A DNA stretch of 32,475 bases from DATGYC01 sp035298385 (GCA_035298385.1 DATGYC010000133.1:1-32475), one strand, 5' to 3'. Positions 1-7,531 are shown, counted from the first letter of the stretch. The notes: generated by a model from the sequence alone, not told the origin. Translations and numbers: made by a program.

Positions 1-1
1 G

Positions 2-376
2 GCCAAGCTTGCCTTTCCGGAGGCGCCGGTCTGCCTCTTCCTGGGCGACGGGACCGCAGGCCTGAATCTAATGGAGGTGGAGGCGGCGGCCCGGCAGGGG
101 ATTCAATTCCTGGTCGTGATCGGGAACGATGCGGGCTGGACGCAGATCCGGCGGGGGCAGGTCCAGCTCTACGGGGAGGAGCGCTCGCCGGCGACGGCGC
201 TGGCCTACACCCGGTACGACGAGGCGGCGACCGGGCTGGGGGCGCACGGGGAGTGGGTGACGGCGCCGGGGCAGCTCCGCCCGGCGCTGGAGCGGGCCCT
301 GGCATCGGGGAAGGTGGCCGTGATCAACGTCCAGATGGGGAGCTCAGACTTCCGGTCTGGTGCGATCTCGATCTAG
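2..376 (+). CDS. Thiamine-diphosphate-dependent enzyme, C-terminal fragment (partial)
   Basis: The reading frame is open from base 2, so the gene begins outside the window. The visible 124 residues are the pyrophosphate-binding (C-terminal) domain of an acetolactate synthase/decarboxylase-type ThDP enzyme. They include the GDG...N motif (GDGTAGLN, about residues 17-24 of the fragment), the E-x-AAR-x stretch and the VIGNDAGW strand that follows it in this family. The Mg2+ and diphosphate ligands (GDG Asp and the Asn) are present. The exact substrate cannot be read from this end; acetolactate synthase-like, oxalyl-CoA decarboxylase-like and benzoylformate decarboxylase-like enzymes all look similar here. 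A perfect-palindrome hairpin follows 9 bases after the stop, so this is the last gene of its unit. Confidence 0.85.
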   Translation, partial: AKLAFPEAPVCLFLGDGTAGLNLMEVEAAARQGIQFLVVIGNDAGWTQIRRGQVQLYGEERSPATALAYTRYDEAATGLGAHGEWVTAPGQLRPALERALASGKVAVINVQMGSSDFRSGAISI

Positions 377-385
377 GCAGAAGAG

Positions 386-409
386 AGGCCACCTCTGCAG
401 AGGTGGCCT
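386..409 (+). terminator. Hairpin terminator after ThDP enzyme gene
   Basis: A perfect 24-base palindrome (12 bases per arm) starts 9 bases after the stop codon. Only a short T run follows, so termination strength is uncertain. The remaining bases to 518 hold no ORF that I can support. Confidence 0.7.
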
Positions 410-518
410 TTGGCCGGTGAGAGCCAATGCGTCGGCGCTCCGTGAGCCCGAAGGCGGTGCAGAGCCAGTCGTCCGCACCGACGTTGCTATCCATCGGTCC
501 ACCTTCGTTGTGCAGTGC

Positions 519-1604
519 TTAAAGCCCTGACCGGACCGTCAGTCTGCCTTCGGTAAGGTCTAGATCAAGCAGGTGGAACGGCTGGATCCACCGCTCGAGG
601 TCGATCTGGATCGGACTCTTCATCACGGCCTCCTTGACCACGTCCGCCGGAACGGCGACCCCGTTCAGGGCCATCGACATGGGTGTAAAGCGGATCGCCT
701 TTCCTTGGATGATCGAGAAGCCACCCTGAAGGAGGAACTCCGCTCCCGTCAGGCGCCCCTGCAGGCGGGCGCCCGCCGGCTCGAACTCGAACGCCAGTCC
801 GCTAGCGATCAACCCGTTGAGGGTCTGGTCCGAGACAACCGCCGTCGCGCCCGGCGGGAAGAGTGAGAAGGTGACCGAATCGGGCTCAAAGCCTTTCGCA
901 TCAGCGGCGGAGGCGCTGATCGATTCAGCCAGGGTGGCGAGGAGGCCAGGTACCTCAGCCCAGGCCGTCTCCAACTTGGCCAACGCCGCTTCGATGCGGC
1001 CCCGCTCCGCCCGCAGGCCGGTCAGGATCGACTCCCGCTTCGCAATCTCGACCGAGAGCTTGGCGGCGGCGGCCTTCGCCTCCTCAGCGAGGGCGGCTAG
1101 GCGCTGCTGCGTCGCCTCAAGCGCCGCCTTCTGCTCGGTAAGTTCAAGCTGGGTGGTGCTGACCTGGGCCATCAGCCGCTGATCGTGTGCCATCAGCAGT
1201 GCGACAGACTCCAGCCGGTCTAAGAAGTCGCTGAGCGTCTCGGCGCCCAGGAGGATCGAGAAGGGGTTCAACTGCCCGCGCTCCTGCAGGAGGCGCAGTC
1301 GGTGGGCAAGGCGCTGTCTTAGGTCAGCGAGGACGGCCTCCGTCTCGGTGATCTTCGTCTGGATCTCAACAGCCTGGACCTTGGCTTCGGCCTGCTCGAG
1401 ATCGAGCCGCTTCTGATCGGCCTCGATCGTCTCTCGCTCCCGATTGAGGGCGAAGAGTTCGGCCAGGACGGCCTGCTCTTGGGCCTGAACGTCGGCCAGT
1501 TCGGTCGGGGTGCGCCCTTCATCGGGCGCCGCTTGCGGGGCGCCGCCGAAGATGGATGCGACCAAGAGCAGGCTACAGAAGATCCCCAGCGTTCGGCGCA
1601 CCAT
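519..1604 (-). CDS. Secreted coiled-coil protein with a C-terminal beta-rich domain
   Basis: The protein has about 361 residues and starts with a signal peptide (MVRRTLGIFCSLLLVASIF..., likely cut near APQAA). A long Ala/Glu/Leu/Arg-rich coiled coil follows (about residues 30-210), like the N-terminal coiled coils of PcsB/CwlO/EnvC-type wall-hydrolase proteins or activators. No NlpC/P60, CHAP or LytM domain follows. Instead the last ~115 residues form a compact hydrophobic, strand-rich region (SDQTLNGLIASGLAFEFEP... to the C-terminus) that vaguely resembles YpmS/LmeA-like lipid-binding folds. I cannot assign a function. The ATG at 1604 is preferred; a GTG two codons upstream (1610) is also possible because both sit in a G-rich SD stretch. 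A surface or divisome role is inference only. Confidence 0.8.
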   Translation of the reverse strand: MVRRTLGIFCSLLLVASIFGGAPQAAPDEGRTPTELADVQAQEQAVLAELFALNRERETIEADQKRLDLEQAEAKVQAVEIQTKITETEAVLADLRQRLAHRLRLLQERGQLNPFSILLGAETLSDFLDRLESVALLMAHDQRLMAQVSTTQLELTEQKAALEATQQRLAALAEEAKAAAAKLSVEIAKRESILTGLRAERGRIEAALAKLETAWAEVPGLLATLAESISASAADAKGFEPDSVTFSLFPPGATAVVSDQTLNGLIASGLAFEFEPAGARLQGRLTGAEFLLQGGFSIIQGKAIRFTPMSMALNGVAVPADVVKEAVMKSPIQIDLERWIQPFHLLDLDLTEGRLTVRSGL

Positions 1605-1660
1605 CCCCACCCCCCCGTTGCAGAACTCTTCGACAGTGGGAAGGTGGGTTCCTTTGGCGA

Positions 1661-1689
1661 TTGACAGGGTGGGGGTGCTGCCGTATCAT
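1661..1689 (+). promoter_or_regulatory. Sigma-A promoter of tRNA-Arg
   Basis: There is a consensus -35 TTGACA at 1661-1666, a 17-base spacer and TATCAT at 1684-1689. The mature tRNA begins 11 bases after the -10, so transcription starts at or just before its 5' end. Confidence 0.85.
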
Positions 1690-1699
1690 GGTTTGGCAG

Positions 1700-1776
1700 G
1701 CGCCCGTAGCTCAGTAGGATAGAGCAAGTGTTTCCTAAACACTAGGTCGGCGGTTCGATCCCGTCCGGGCGCACCA
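1700..1776 (+). tRNA. tRNA-Arg (anticodon CCT)
   Basis: The full cloverleaf can be drawn. The acceptor stem is GCGCCCG with CGGGCGC, and the D stem is GCTC/GAGC. The anticodon stem AGTGT/ACACT closes the loop TTCCTAA, giving anticodon CCT, which reads AGG. The T arm is GGCGG-TTCGATC-CCGTC with one G-T pair. The discriminator base is A, and the CCA end (1774-1776) is encoded in the DNA. It is a single-gene unit with its own promoter and a hairpin terminator. Confidence 0.96.
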
Positions 1777-1783
1777 AAAGCAG

Positions 1784-1815
1784 AAGCCAGTGGGTTATCC
1801 CACTGGCTTTCTTCT
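1784..1815 (+). terminator. Terminator after tRNA-Arg, shared with the convergent gene
   Basis: The stem AAGCCAGTGGG / CCCACTGGCTT has a TTAT loop and is followed by TTCTTCT. The minus-strand HesB-like gene stops at 1814, so the same hairpin can end transcription from both sides. Confidence 0.9.
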
Positions 1816-2098
1816 ATTGCTTGATGAGGTTCTTGGCGTAGACGCCCAGGCCAGGGCCGCTCGGGGTCTGCATCCAGTCGATCACGAGGCCTTCCATATA
1901 CTTCTTGGCCGGCTCGTCCAGCAGGAGGGGCACGCCATCGACGAGCTCCGCCTCGGGCGCCCAGGTCTCGAGCGACCAGGACCAAGTCGGACCGGTCAGC
2001 CCCTGCCTCACCTTGACGCGAATCGCCAAGTTGCCGCCCTTTTCGATGATGATCTTGGTCAGCTGCTTGCCCGCAGCGGGCGTAATCTTCAGATCCAT
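1814..2098 (-). CDS. HesB/IscA-like (Fe-S_biosyn fold) protein without cysteines
   Basis: This 94-residue protein starts MDLKITPAAGKQLTKII, the typical opening of the HesB/IscA/YneR family (T-x-x-A beginning, then beta strands, and a hydrophobic core containing Asp-Gly-Val-P). True A-type iron-sulfur carriers need one Cys about 35 residues in and a C-terminal Cys-Gly-Cys. This protein has no cysteine at all and ends GPGLGVYAKNLIKQ. It therefore resembles the Cys-less YneR/YqkB-type branch of Bacillota, whose role is not established, and it is unlikely to carry a cluster. A GGTGGAGG SD lies upstream of the ATG. Confidence 0.8.
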   Translation of the reverse strand: MDLKITPAAGKQLTKIIIEKGGNLAIRVKVRQGLTGPTWSWSLETWAPEAELVDGVPLLLDEPAKKYMEGLVIDWMQTPSGPGLGVYAKNLIKQ

Positions 2099-2162
2099 CT
2101 ATTTCGCCTCCACCGGGTTTCGCTACCCGAAGGGTTTCGAGGGAAGAGGGACGCTCTCCTTC

Positions 2163-4763
2163 TTACTCCTCGCGCAGGACCTGCAGCGGCTTGGCCGCCA
2201 GGACATCGAGGGTGGAGAGGATCCCGACCAAGACGGTCAGCACGACCGTCCCAATGATTCCGATCAGGACGGGCAGCGCCTCAAAGTGATAGCTGACCTC
2301 CATCACCTGCTTGAGCACGACCCAGGCGGCGGTCACCGAGATGATCGCTCCCACCAGCCCGGCCACGAGGCCGAGGGTGGCGTACTCCATCGCAAAGATC
2401 TGCCAGACCCGCTTGCGGGAGGCGCCCAGGGTCTTGTAGAGGACCGCATCCCGGGTTCGCCGGTACTTGGTCGAGACGATCGAGGAGGAGAGGATCACCA
2501 GGCCGGCCAGGATTGAGAAGCCAGCGACGAATCGGATCACCATCGCAATCCGATCCAGGACCGAACTGACGGTGGTCAGGATGTCGTTCAGATTGATCAT
2601 CATCGCCGTCGGGAACTGGCTGGCGATGAGGCGCTGGACGTCGCGGCTGGCGGCCGACTGGACGCGGGCCTGAGCGAGGTAGGTGGCCGGGACGCCATCG
2701 AGGGCGCCCGGCGCAAAGACGAAGTTGAAGCCGCCACCGGCCCGGAAGTCGGTCGTCTTGCGGATGTTGACCACCTTGGCTGTAACGGGGGCGCCGCCCT
2801 CCATCTCCATCTGGACGAGCGAGCCGATCTGGAGGTTCAGGACCTGGGCTGCCTCCTGCTCGACGGAGACCCACTTCTCGCCAGCGGGGATCGATCCGGT
2901 CCACCAGGCGCCCTGAACGATCTCGCTGGACGGGGGCTGCGTGGCGGCCCAGGTGGCGTTGAAGGTGAAGTTGAACCAGCGCTCGCCCTCATCAGAGAGG
3001 GTCAGCTCCTCCTTCTTCTTGCCGTCGATCGCCAGGAGCTTGCCCCGGGCGATCGGGGAGGGATCGGGGAGCGACTCGACCCCGGGCTGGGCCCGGAGGC
3101 TGGTCGTGAACTGCTTCGACTCTGCCTCGCTCAGGCCCATGACGAAGAGGTTGGGCGTGCCCGCAGGCGAGGTGAGCGTCACCTCCTGGAGGAGGCCGCG
3201 CTGCAAGAGGGTCACGCCGAGGACGATCGTGACGCCGATGCCGAGGGCAAGGACGATCGCGGCCGCCTGCGAGCCCGGGCGGTGTACGTTGGCCAGCCCC
3301 TGCCGCATCGAGACGAATCGGCGCGGGAGCTTGATCCGGCGCACGATCCGGACAGCGAGGGCGGCGGCGCCCCAGAGCAGGAGGATCGCCCCGGCGAGGC
3401 CACCCATGAACCAGAAGCCCCAGTCGAACCGCCCAGCGAGCCAGGAGGCGATCAGGGCGAGTCCAAGACCAGCGACCGCCAGCAGGGCGACTTCACGACC
3501 CCAGGTGCCGGCAGAGAGGCGCCCCTTCTGGTCGGCCATCTCCCGCCGGAAGACGAGAGCGGGCTTGACGTCCCGAATCCCGGCGAGCGGAATCAGGGTG
3601 AAGAGCACAGCCGTCAGGAGGCCGACCAGGAGCCCCTGCAGGGCGACGACCGGCGAGAGCCCAACGGTCAGTTCCACATCCAGCAGCGGCCCGATCACTG
3701 CGGGCAGGACGAGTTGGATCCCCCACCCAAACAGGATGCCCAACGCTGAGCCAGCCACGGCGAGGAGCAGGACCTGGATCAGGTAGACGAGCGTCACGCG
3801 CTGGTTGGTGGCGCCGACGCACTTCATGATCGCGATCGAGTCCAGCTTCTGCTGGATGAAGACCCGGGTGACGTTGGCTACGCCGAGGCCGCCAACGAGC
3901 AGGGAGATCATCGAGACGAGCGAGAGGAAGGCGGTCATGCGGTCGAGGAAGCGCTTGATCTGGGGCTGCGCCTCCCGGAAGTCGGAGACCCGGCCCTTCT
4001 CGGGCTTGAAGGCCTCGGTCAGGCCGGTGCGGATCGCCTCGACCTTGGTCTGGTCGGGGAGCTTGAGCAGGAAGGAGTGGTTGGCGCGGGCGCCCAGGCC
4101 CATCAGGCCGGTCGTCGCCAAGTCAGCCTGGCTGATCATCACCCGTGGACCGAGGCCAAAGTTGGCGGCCACCCGGTCGGGCTCCTGGGTGATGATCCCG
4201 CCGATCTTGAAGAGTTGGGTGCCGAGCTTTAGCTGGTCACCGACGGTCAGACCAAGCCGGTCGAGCAGGTCGGCGCCCACGAGGGCCGTACCAGCAGGGA
4301 TCTGGCCGGTGGTAGCGCCCGCCGCCCTGGCAGTGCCCGGTGCGGGAACGGTGGGAGCCATCGTCGACAGGGCGCCCGGCGGGTCGGTGATCAGCTCCCC
4401 ATAGAAGGGATAGCCCGGCTCGATCGCCTTTAACTCGACCAGGGTCGAGTCCTTACTGGTCGGGTTGATCGCCATCGAGGTGGTCTCGGTCACGTGCAGG
4501 ACCGCGATGCCTTGGGTCTTTAGCTCGTCCAGGTGAGCGAGCCCCTGCTCCCCGGGAGGGCGGTTCATCTGCACCTTCATGTCGGCCGCCATGAGGGTCC
4601 GGGCCTCACGCAGGAGGGCGGACTGGACGGCGGCGTTGAAGCCCTTGATCCCGACCAGCCCGGCTACACCGATAGCGATCGCGAGCAGGAAGAAGAGGAA
4701 GCGGCTCCGGCCGCGGCGCATCTCGCGCAGGGCCTGGCGCCAGGCGAACTTGAGCGACTTCAT
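2163..4763 (-). CDS. ABC transporter permease, FtsX/MacB type
   Basis: This 866-residue membrane protein has an N-terminal membrane segment (about 20-45), a periplasmic MacB-like domain, and a first FtsX block of three membrane helices (about 290-400, including ANVTRVFIQQKLDSIAIMKCVGA). After a second anchor (about 425-480) come another extracytoplasmic domain and a C-terminal FtsX block (about 740-860, containing RRTRDAVLYKTLGASRKRV). Two FtsX repeats with ten or so helices is the YbbP-type layout. It overlaps the ATPase gene by ATGA (4 bases), so the two are translationally coupled and form one transporter. The family usually moves lipoproteins, antimicrobial peptides or other envelope molecules, or works mechanically on wall enzymes. 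The substrate here is unknown. Confidence 0.92.
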   Translation of the reverse strand: MKSLKFAWRQALREMRRGRSRFLFFLLAIAIGVAGLVGIKGFNAAVQSALLREARTLMAADMKVQMNRPPGEQGLAHLDELKTQGIAVLHVTETTSMAINPTSKDSTLVELKAIEPGYPFYGELITDPPGALSTMAPTVPAPGTARAAGATTGQIPAGTALVGADLLDRLGLTVGDQLKLGTQLFKIGGIITQEPDRVAANFGLGPRVMISQADLATTGLMGLGARANHSFLLKLPDQTKVEAIRTGLTEAFKPEKGRVSDFREAQPQIKRFLDRMTAFLSLVSMISLLVGGLGVANVTRVFIQQKLDSIAIMKCVGATNQRVTLVYLIQVLLLAVAGSALGILFGWGIQLVLPAVIGPLLDVELTVGLSPVVALQGLLVGLLTAVLFTLIPLAGIRDVKPALVFRREMADQKGRLSAGTWGREVALLAVAGLGLALIASWLAGRFDWGFWFMGGLAGAILLLWGAAALAVRIVRRIKLPRRFVSMRQGLANVHRPGSQAAAIVLALGIGVTIVLGVTLLQRGLLQEVTLTSPAGTPNLFVMGLSEAESKQFTTSLRAQPGVESLPDPSPIARGKLLAIDGKKKEELTLSDEGERWFNFTFNATWAATQPPSSEIVQGAWWTGSIPAGEKWVSVEQEAAQVLNLQIGSLVQMEMEGGAPVTAKVVNIRKTTDFRAGGGFNFVFAPGALDGVPATYLAQARVQSAASRDVQRLIASQFPTAMMINLNDILTTVSSVLDRIAMVIRFVAGFSILAGLVILSSSIVSTKYRRTRDAVLYKTLGASRKRVWQIFAMEYATLGLVAGLVGAIISVTAAWVVLKQVMEVSYHFEALPVLIGIIGTVVLTVLVGILSTLDVLAAKPLQVLREE

Positions 4764-5449
4764 TTGGCCACCCGCTCCCGGCGCTCTTCCTTGACGATCA
4801 CGCCATCACGGAGATGGACGGTCCGGTCGGCCAGGGCGCCCAACTCGGGATCGTGCGTGACCAGGACCAGGGTTGTCCCTTGCTCCCGGTTGAGTTGCAG
4901 GAGTAGCTCGATGATCGCCTGACCGGTCGCCGTATCCAGGTTGCCGGTCGGCTCGTCTGCCAGAAGTAAGGAAGGCCGGGAGGCGAAGGCCCGGGCAAGA
5001 GCGACCCGCTGCTGTTCACCGCCGGAGAGTTGAACCGGGTAGTGGTGGCCGCGGTTGCCGAGGCCGACTGCATCCAGGAGCTCCTTGGCCCGAGCGGGGG
5101 CGCCCTCCGGCTGATCAAGCAGTTCCAGCGGCAACGCCACGTTCTCGAGCGCCGTCAGGTTCGGAATCAGGTTGAAGGACTGGAAGACGATCCCGATCTT
5201 CTGTCCGCGTAGCAGGGCGAGTTGATCCTCAGAGAGGCCGGTGATCTCGACGCCGTCGATCTGGATCGAGCCGGCGGTCGGGGCGTCCAGCCCGGCCAGT
5301 AGGCCCAGCAGGGTCGACTTCCCGGAACCGGACGGCCCCATGATCGCCAGGACCTCGCCGGCCGGAACGGTCAGATCGATCGGCTTTAGAATCTCGAGCT
5401 CACGCTCGCCGCTCTTCAGGCGCTTGGTCAGCCCTTTGATCGTCAACAT
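4760..5449 (-). CDS. ABC transporter ATP-binding protein, LolD/YbbA type
   Basis: This 229-residue ATPase has Walker A GPSGSGKS, Q-loop region VFQSFNL, signature LSGGEQQR, Walker B LLLADEP, D-loop GNLD and H-loop VTHD. All are intact. The GNLD and the Q-loop context match the LolD/MacB/YbbA group that partners FtsX-type permeases. The ORF runs 45 bases further upstream, but the ATG at 5449 (MLTIKGLTKRL) is chosen because AAGGAGG precedes it at about 11 bases and homologues begin there. It is the first gene of the two-gene transporter operon and is divergent from the GDSL esterase gene. Confidence 0.94.
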   Translation of the reverse strand: MLTIKGLTKRLKSGERELEILKPIDLTVPAGEVLAIMGPSGSGKSTLLGLLAGLDAPTAGSIQIDGVEITGLSEDQLALLRGQKIGIVFQSFNLIPNLTALENVALPLELLDQPEGAPARAKELLDAVGLGNRGHHYPVQLSGGEQQRVALARAFASRPSLLLADEPTGNLDTATGQAIIELLLQLNREQGTTLVLVTHDPELGALADRTVHLRDGVIVKEERRERVAK

Positions 5450-5544
5450 GGTAAAAGGAACCTCCTTAAGAAGAGGCAGAGATCGGGACCCCATTCGGGG
5501 GCTCGAACGTGCTAGAATGGGACGGAGAAAGCGAGGGTGAAACG

Positions 5545-6249
5545 ATGCGGAAGTCTCTCATCTATGTCGCTCTTTTTGTCGTAGTAGCTACTACTTTAGG
5601 CATGGCAGGCTGTGGCCAGAATCGGCCAACAGAGCCCGCTAAGCCCGCCACTGCCCCGGTCAAGGGCGCGCCGGCGAAGGTCGAGCCAGACCGGACCGGC
5701 TGGCCCGTCATCGTCGCCTTTGGCGACTCGCTGACGGAGGGCTACCAAGTCGATCCGAAACTGAACTACCCAGCGCGCCTGCAGGGTGCGCTTGACCAAA
5801 AGGGCTACAAGTACCGGGTTGTCAACGCAGGTATCTCCGGTGACACGACGACGGGCGGGCTGAATCGAGTCCAGGCCGTGATCGATCAGAAGCCGGCGAT
5901 CGTTATCCTGGAGTTGGGCGCCAACGATGGCATGCGTGGGATGCCGCTCGATAAGATGAAGGCGAACCTGCAGGGAATCATCGATCGGTTGAAGGCGGCC
6001 AAGGTCCAGGTCGTTCTGGCAGGCATTCAGATCCCCCCCAATCTCGGTCCTGAGTATACCCAGTCCTTCCAGCAGACGTACAAGGAGTTGGCCGAGGCGA
6101 ACCAACTGCCGCTGATCCCCTTCCTTCTAGAGGGTGTGGCCGCTCGTCCCGAACTTAACTTGCCGGATGGGATTCACCCGACTGGCGAGGGCTACGTCTA
6201 CGTGGTCAACAACGTTCTGCCCGTCTTGGAGCCCCTGTTACAGCGATAA
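5545..6249 (+). CDS. GDSL/SGNH-family lipoprotein esterase (TesA-like)
   Basis: This 234-residue lipoprotein has signal MRKSLIYVALFVV..., lipobox TLGMAGC and a Pro/Ala-rich linker before the catalytic domain. SGNH blocks are visible: GDSLTEGY with nucleophile Ser62, a Gly in the GISGDTT stretch, GAND (oxyanion Asn), and DGIHP near the end with Asp208 and His211 completing the triad. The layout matches the arylesterase/lysophospholipase TesA family, which hydrolyses small esters or acyl groups, here anchored outside the membrane. The ATG at 5545 is preferred over one 36 bases upstream because GAGGGTG sits just before it and the signal peptide begins there. Confidence 0.92.
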   Translation: MRKSLIYVALFVVVATTLGMAGCGQNRPTEPAKPATAPVKGAPAKVEPDRTGWPVIVAFGDSLTEGYQVDPKLNYPARLQGALDQKGYKYRVVNAGISGDTTTGGLNRVQAVIDQKPAIVILELGANDGMRGMPLDKMKANLQGIIDRLKAAKVQVVLAGIQIPPNLGPEYTQSFQQTYKELAEANQLPLIPFLLEGVAARPELNLPDGIHPTGEGYVYVVNNVLPVLEPLLQR

Positions 6250-6253
6250 GGCG

Positions 6254-6282
6254 AGGCGCACCCCTAGTGGGTGCGTCTTTTC
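6254..6282 (+). terminator. Terminator after the GDSL esterase gene
   Basis: A ten-pair stem (about GGCGCACCC with GGGTGCGTC) with a 5-base loop is followed by TTTT, starting 5 bases after the stop. Confidence 0.88.
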
Positions 6283-6312
6283 GTTCGCCCTCTCGCCAGG
6301 AGCGAGCATCTG

Positions 6313-6323
6313 TTTGTCGAAAA
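6313..6323 (+). promoter_or_regulatory. Candidate Spo0A box upstream of the TPR gene
   Basis: TTTGTCGAAAA contains the core TGTCGAA and its preferred T/A flanks, as known for Spo0A binding sites in Bacillus. A weaker copy, TGTCGAC, lies at 6357-6363, 42 bases downstream on the same strand. Both are between the previous terminator and the TPR gene start. Binding is inferred. Confidence 0.5.
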
Positions 6324-6396
6324 TTGTTTCCAAAATGTGGGAGGAATCCAAGGGGGTGTCGACGAAACATTCTGATCAAGGAAGTGAACGCAGGGG

Positions 6397-7308
6397 GTGC
6401 ATGGGGTGCCAATCAGCGAACTGAAGGTCCTGGCGGCTCAGGGACGTTACCTTCAGGTCGACCGCGATGCGCAACGGCTGATAGCCTCCGGTGATCTAAA
6501 TGAAATGGAGTTGGCGGAGGCCTATCTGTTTGGGGCGATCGCCAAATTTCGGTTGCAGGAGTTCTGGGGCAGCCTGAAGCTGGCTGAACGGGCGATGAAC
6601 ATCCCGGCAGCCACCAAGGGAACGGTTGGAATGGGTGCACTTATGGTTGCCTTAAATGAAATTGAGATTGGTGATTACGCCCTGGCGATCGACCATCTTC
6701 AGACGGCGATGGACCTCATCATCGAAGCCGACTCTGAGGATCTTCGCCGCCAGGAGGGCGTCATTCACTACAACATGGCGCTGGCCCATCGGGCAAGGCG
6801 GGACTGGGATAAGGCGAACATGCATTTTGAGTTTGCTGCCCACGTATTCTCCCAAAAGGAGGATATGGAGCGTGCACTCGACTGCTATCGTGAGGCCGCC
6901 TGGTGCTTCCTGACCCAAGGGGATGCAGCACGGGCGGAGTCCCTTATCACCAAGATCGAAGCGTATGTGCAGGGTCAACCAGACATTGATGCCAAGTGGT
7001 ATCTGTGCTTGTTGGTCGACCGGGCCTATACGAAGCTCTGTCGTGGTGAGGCGGGAGAGGCGGTCGCCCTCTGCGAAGAGGTCTGTGCACCCGGTCGCAT
7101 CGCTGCGGAGGACGATCTTCGTACACAGGCGAGCTGGATCGCCGGTGAGTCAGCCTTGCTGCTCGGGCAGTACGACCAGGCTGCGTTCTTCGCCGATTTC
7201 ACCATCGATCTGGCTATGAAGGCTCAGTGGCCAGCGATGATGAATCGAGGGAACGATCTCCGACGCCGGATCTTCGCCGAGCGGGGGCAAGCTGACTCGG
7301 CCGGTTAG
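6397..7308 (+). CDS. TPR-repeat cytoplasmic protein, candidate peptide receptor (Rap/RRNPP-like)
   Basis: This 303-residue soluble protein has no signal or membrane segment and is built almost wholly of helical pairs. I see about six TPR-like units, around residues 39-68, 80-108, 121-151, 157-190, 203-230 and 245-275, with the usual A/G-x-x-Y/F and A-x-x-x spacing. There is no recognisable N-terminal helix-turn-helix, so it is not a PlcR/Rgg-type regulator. A Rap-like or adaptor role fits better. A 44-residue secreted peptide gene follows 88 bases downstream, the arrangement typical of rap-phr pairs, and a Spo0A-like box lies upstream. The start is GTG at 6397, or GTG at 6406 with better SD spacing. 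Receptor function is inference; a general TPR scaffold is the alternative. Confidence 0.75.
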   Translation: MHGVPISELKVLAAQGRYLQVDRDAQRLIASGDLNEMELAEAYLFGAIAKFRLQEFWGSLKLAERAMNIPAATKGTVGMGALMVALNEIEIGDYALAIDHLQTAMDLIIEADSEDLRRQEGVIHYNMALAHRARRDWDKANMHFEFAAHVFSQKEDMERALDCYREAAWCFLTQGDAARAESLITKIEAYVQGQPDIDAKWYLCLLVDRAYTKLCRGEAGEAVALCEEVCAPGRIAAEDDLRTQASWIAGESALLLGQYDQAAFFADFTIDLAMKAQWPAMMNRGNDLRRRIFAERGQADSAG

Positions 7309-7327
7309 CACACAAATGGGTTAGGTC

Positions 7328-7347
7328 GGGGCGATTCACGTCGCCCC
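7328..7347 (+). terminator. Weak hairpin between TPR gene and peptide gene
   Basis: The stem GGGGCGA / TCGCCCC has a 6-base loop and is followed by TTCCC, without a proper T run. It may be a partial terminator that sets the ratio of receptor to peptide. Confidence 0.45.
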
Positions 7348-7396
7348 TTCCCATAGAAACCGATTTCGCCCGGAGCAAAAAAGGGGAGGGAATGGA

Positions 7397-7531
7397 ATGA
7401 AGCTGATGCGGATGGTGTTCTTCTTCCTATCGGTGGCGCTGGTGGGGGCTATGCTTGGTGGCGTTGCAGCTGCCGCTAACGGTCGCCCGATGCCGCCGAT
7501 CATCACTACGCGTGTACCTTCCTCCTTCTAA
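7397..7531 (+). CDS. Small secreted peptide precursor (44 residues), Phr-like candidate
   Basis: The sequence begins MKLMRMVFFFLSVALVGAML, a signal peptide with basic N-region and hydrophobic core. An AAAA stretch follows as a likely cleavage site, leaving a short mature tail of about 17 residues that starts near NGRPMPP and ends VPSSF. A strong SD (GGGGAGGG, 7383-7390) lies 6 bases before the ATG, which argues for real translation despite the length. It sits 88 bases after the TPR gene on the same strand and ends before a strong hairpin. Phr, PapR and similar signal precursors are 40-50-residue Sec-exported peptides cut to a C-terminal 5-10-mer, so the size and layout fit. I know no sequence homologue. 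A small secreted structural peptide is the alternative. Confidence 0.65.
   Translation: MKLMRMVFFFLSVALVGAMLGGVAAAANGRPMPPIITTRVPSSF

Noticed and set aside
1629..1635. Possible Spo0A core (TGTCGAA on the minus strand) upstream of the coiled-coil gene
   Set aside because: A bare 7-mer is expected a few times by chance in 32 kb, and the flanks are not T/A-rich.
2941..3786. A 281-codon open frame on the plus strand inside the FtsX permease gene
   Set aside because: Its composition (Arg, Ser, Pro-rich) is typical of a shadow frame and the opposite strand encodes an intact permease.
5488..5544. A second SOS box, suggested by CGAACGTG near 5506 before the GDSL gene
   Set aside because: The second half-site (GTTCG) is missing, so only the CGAAC half matches.
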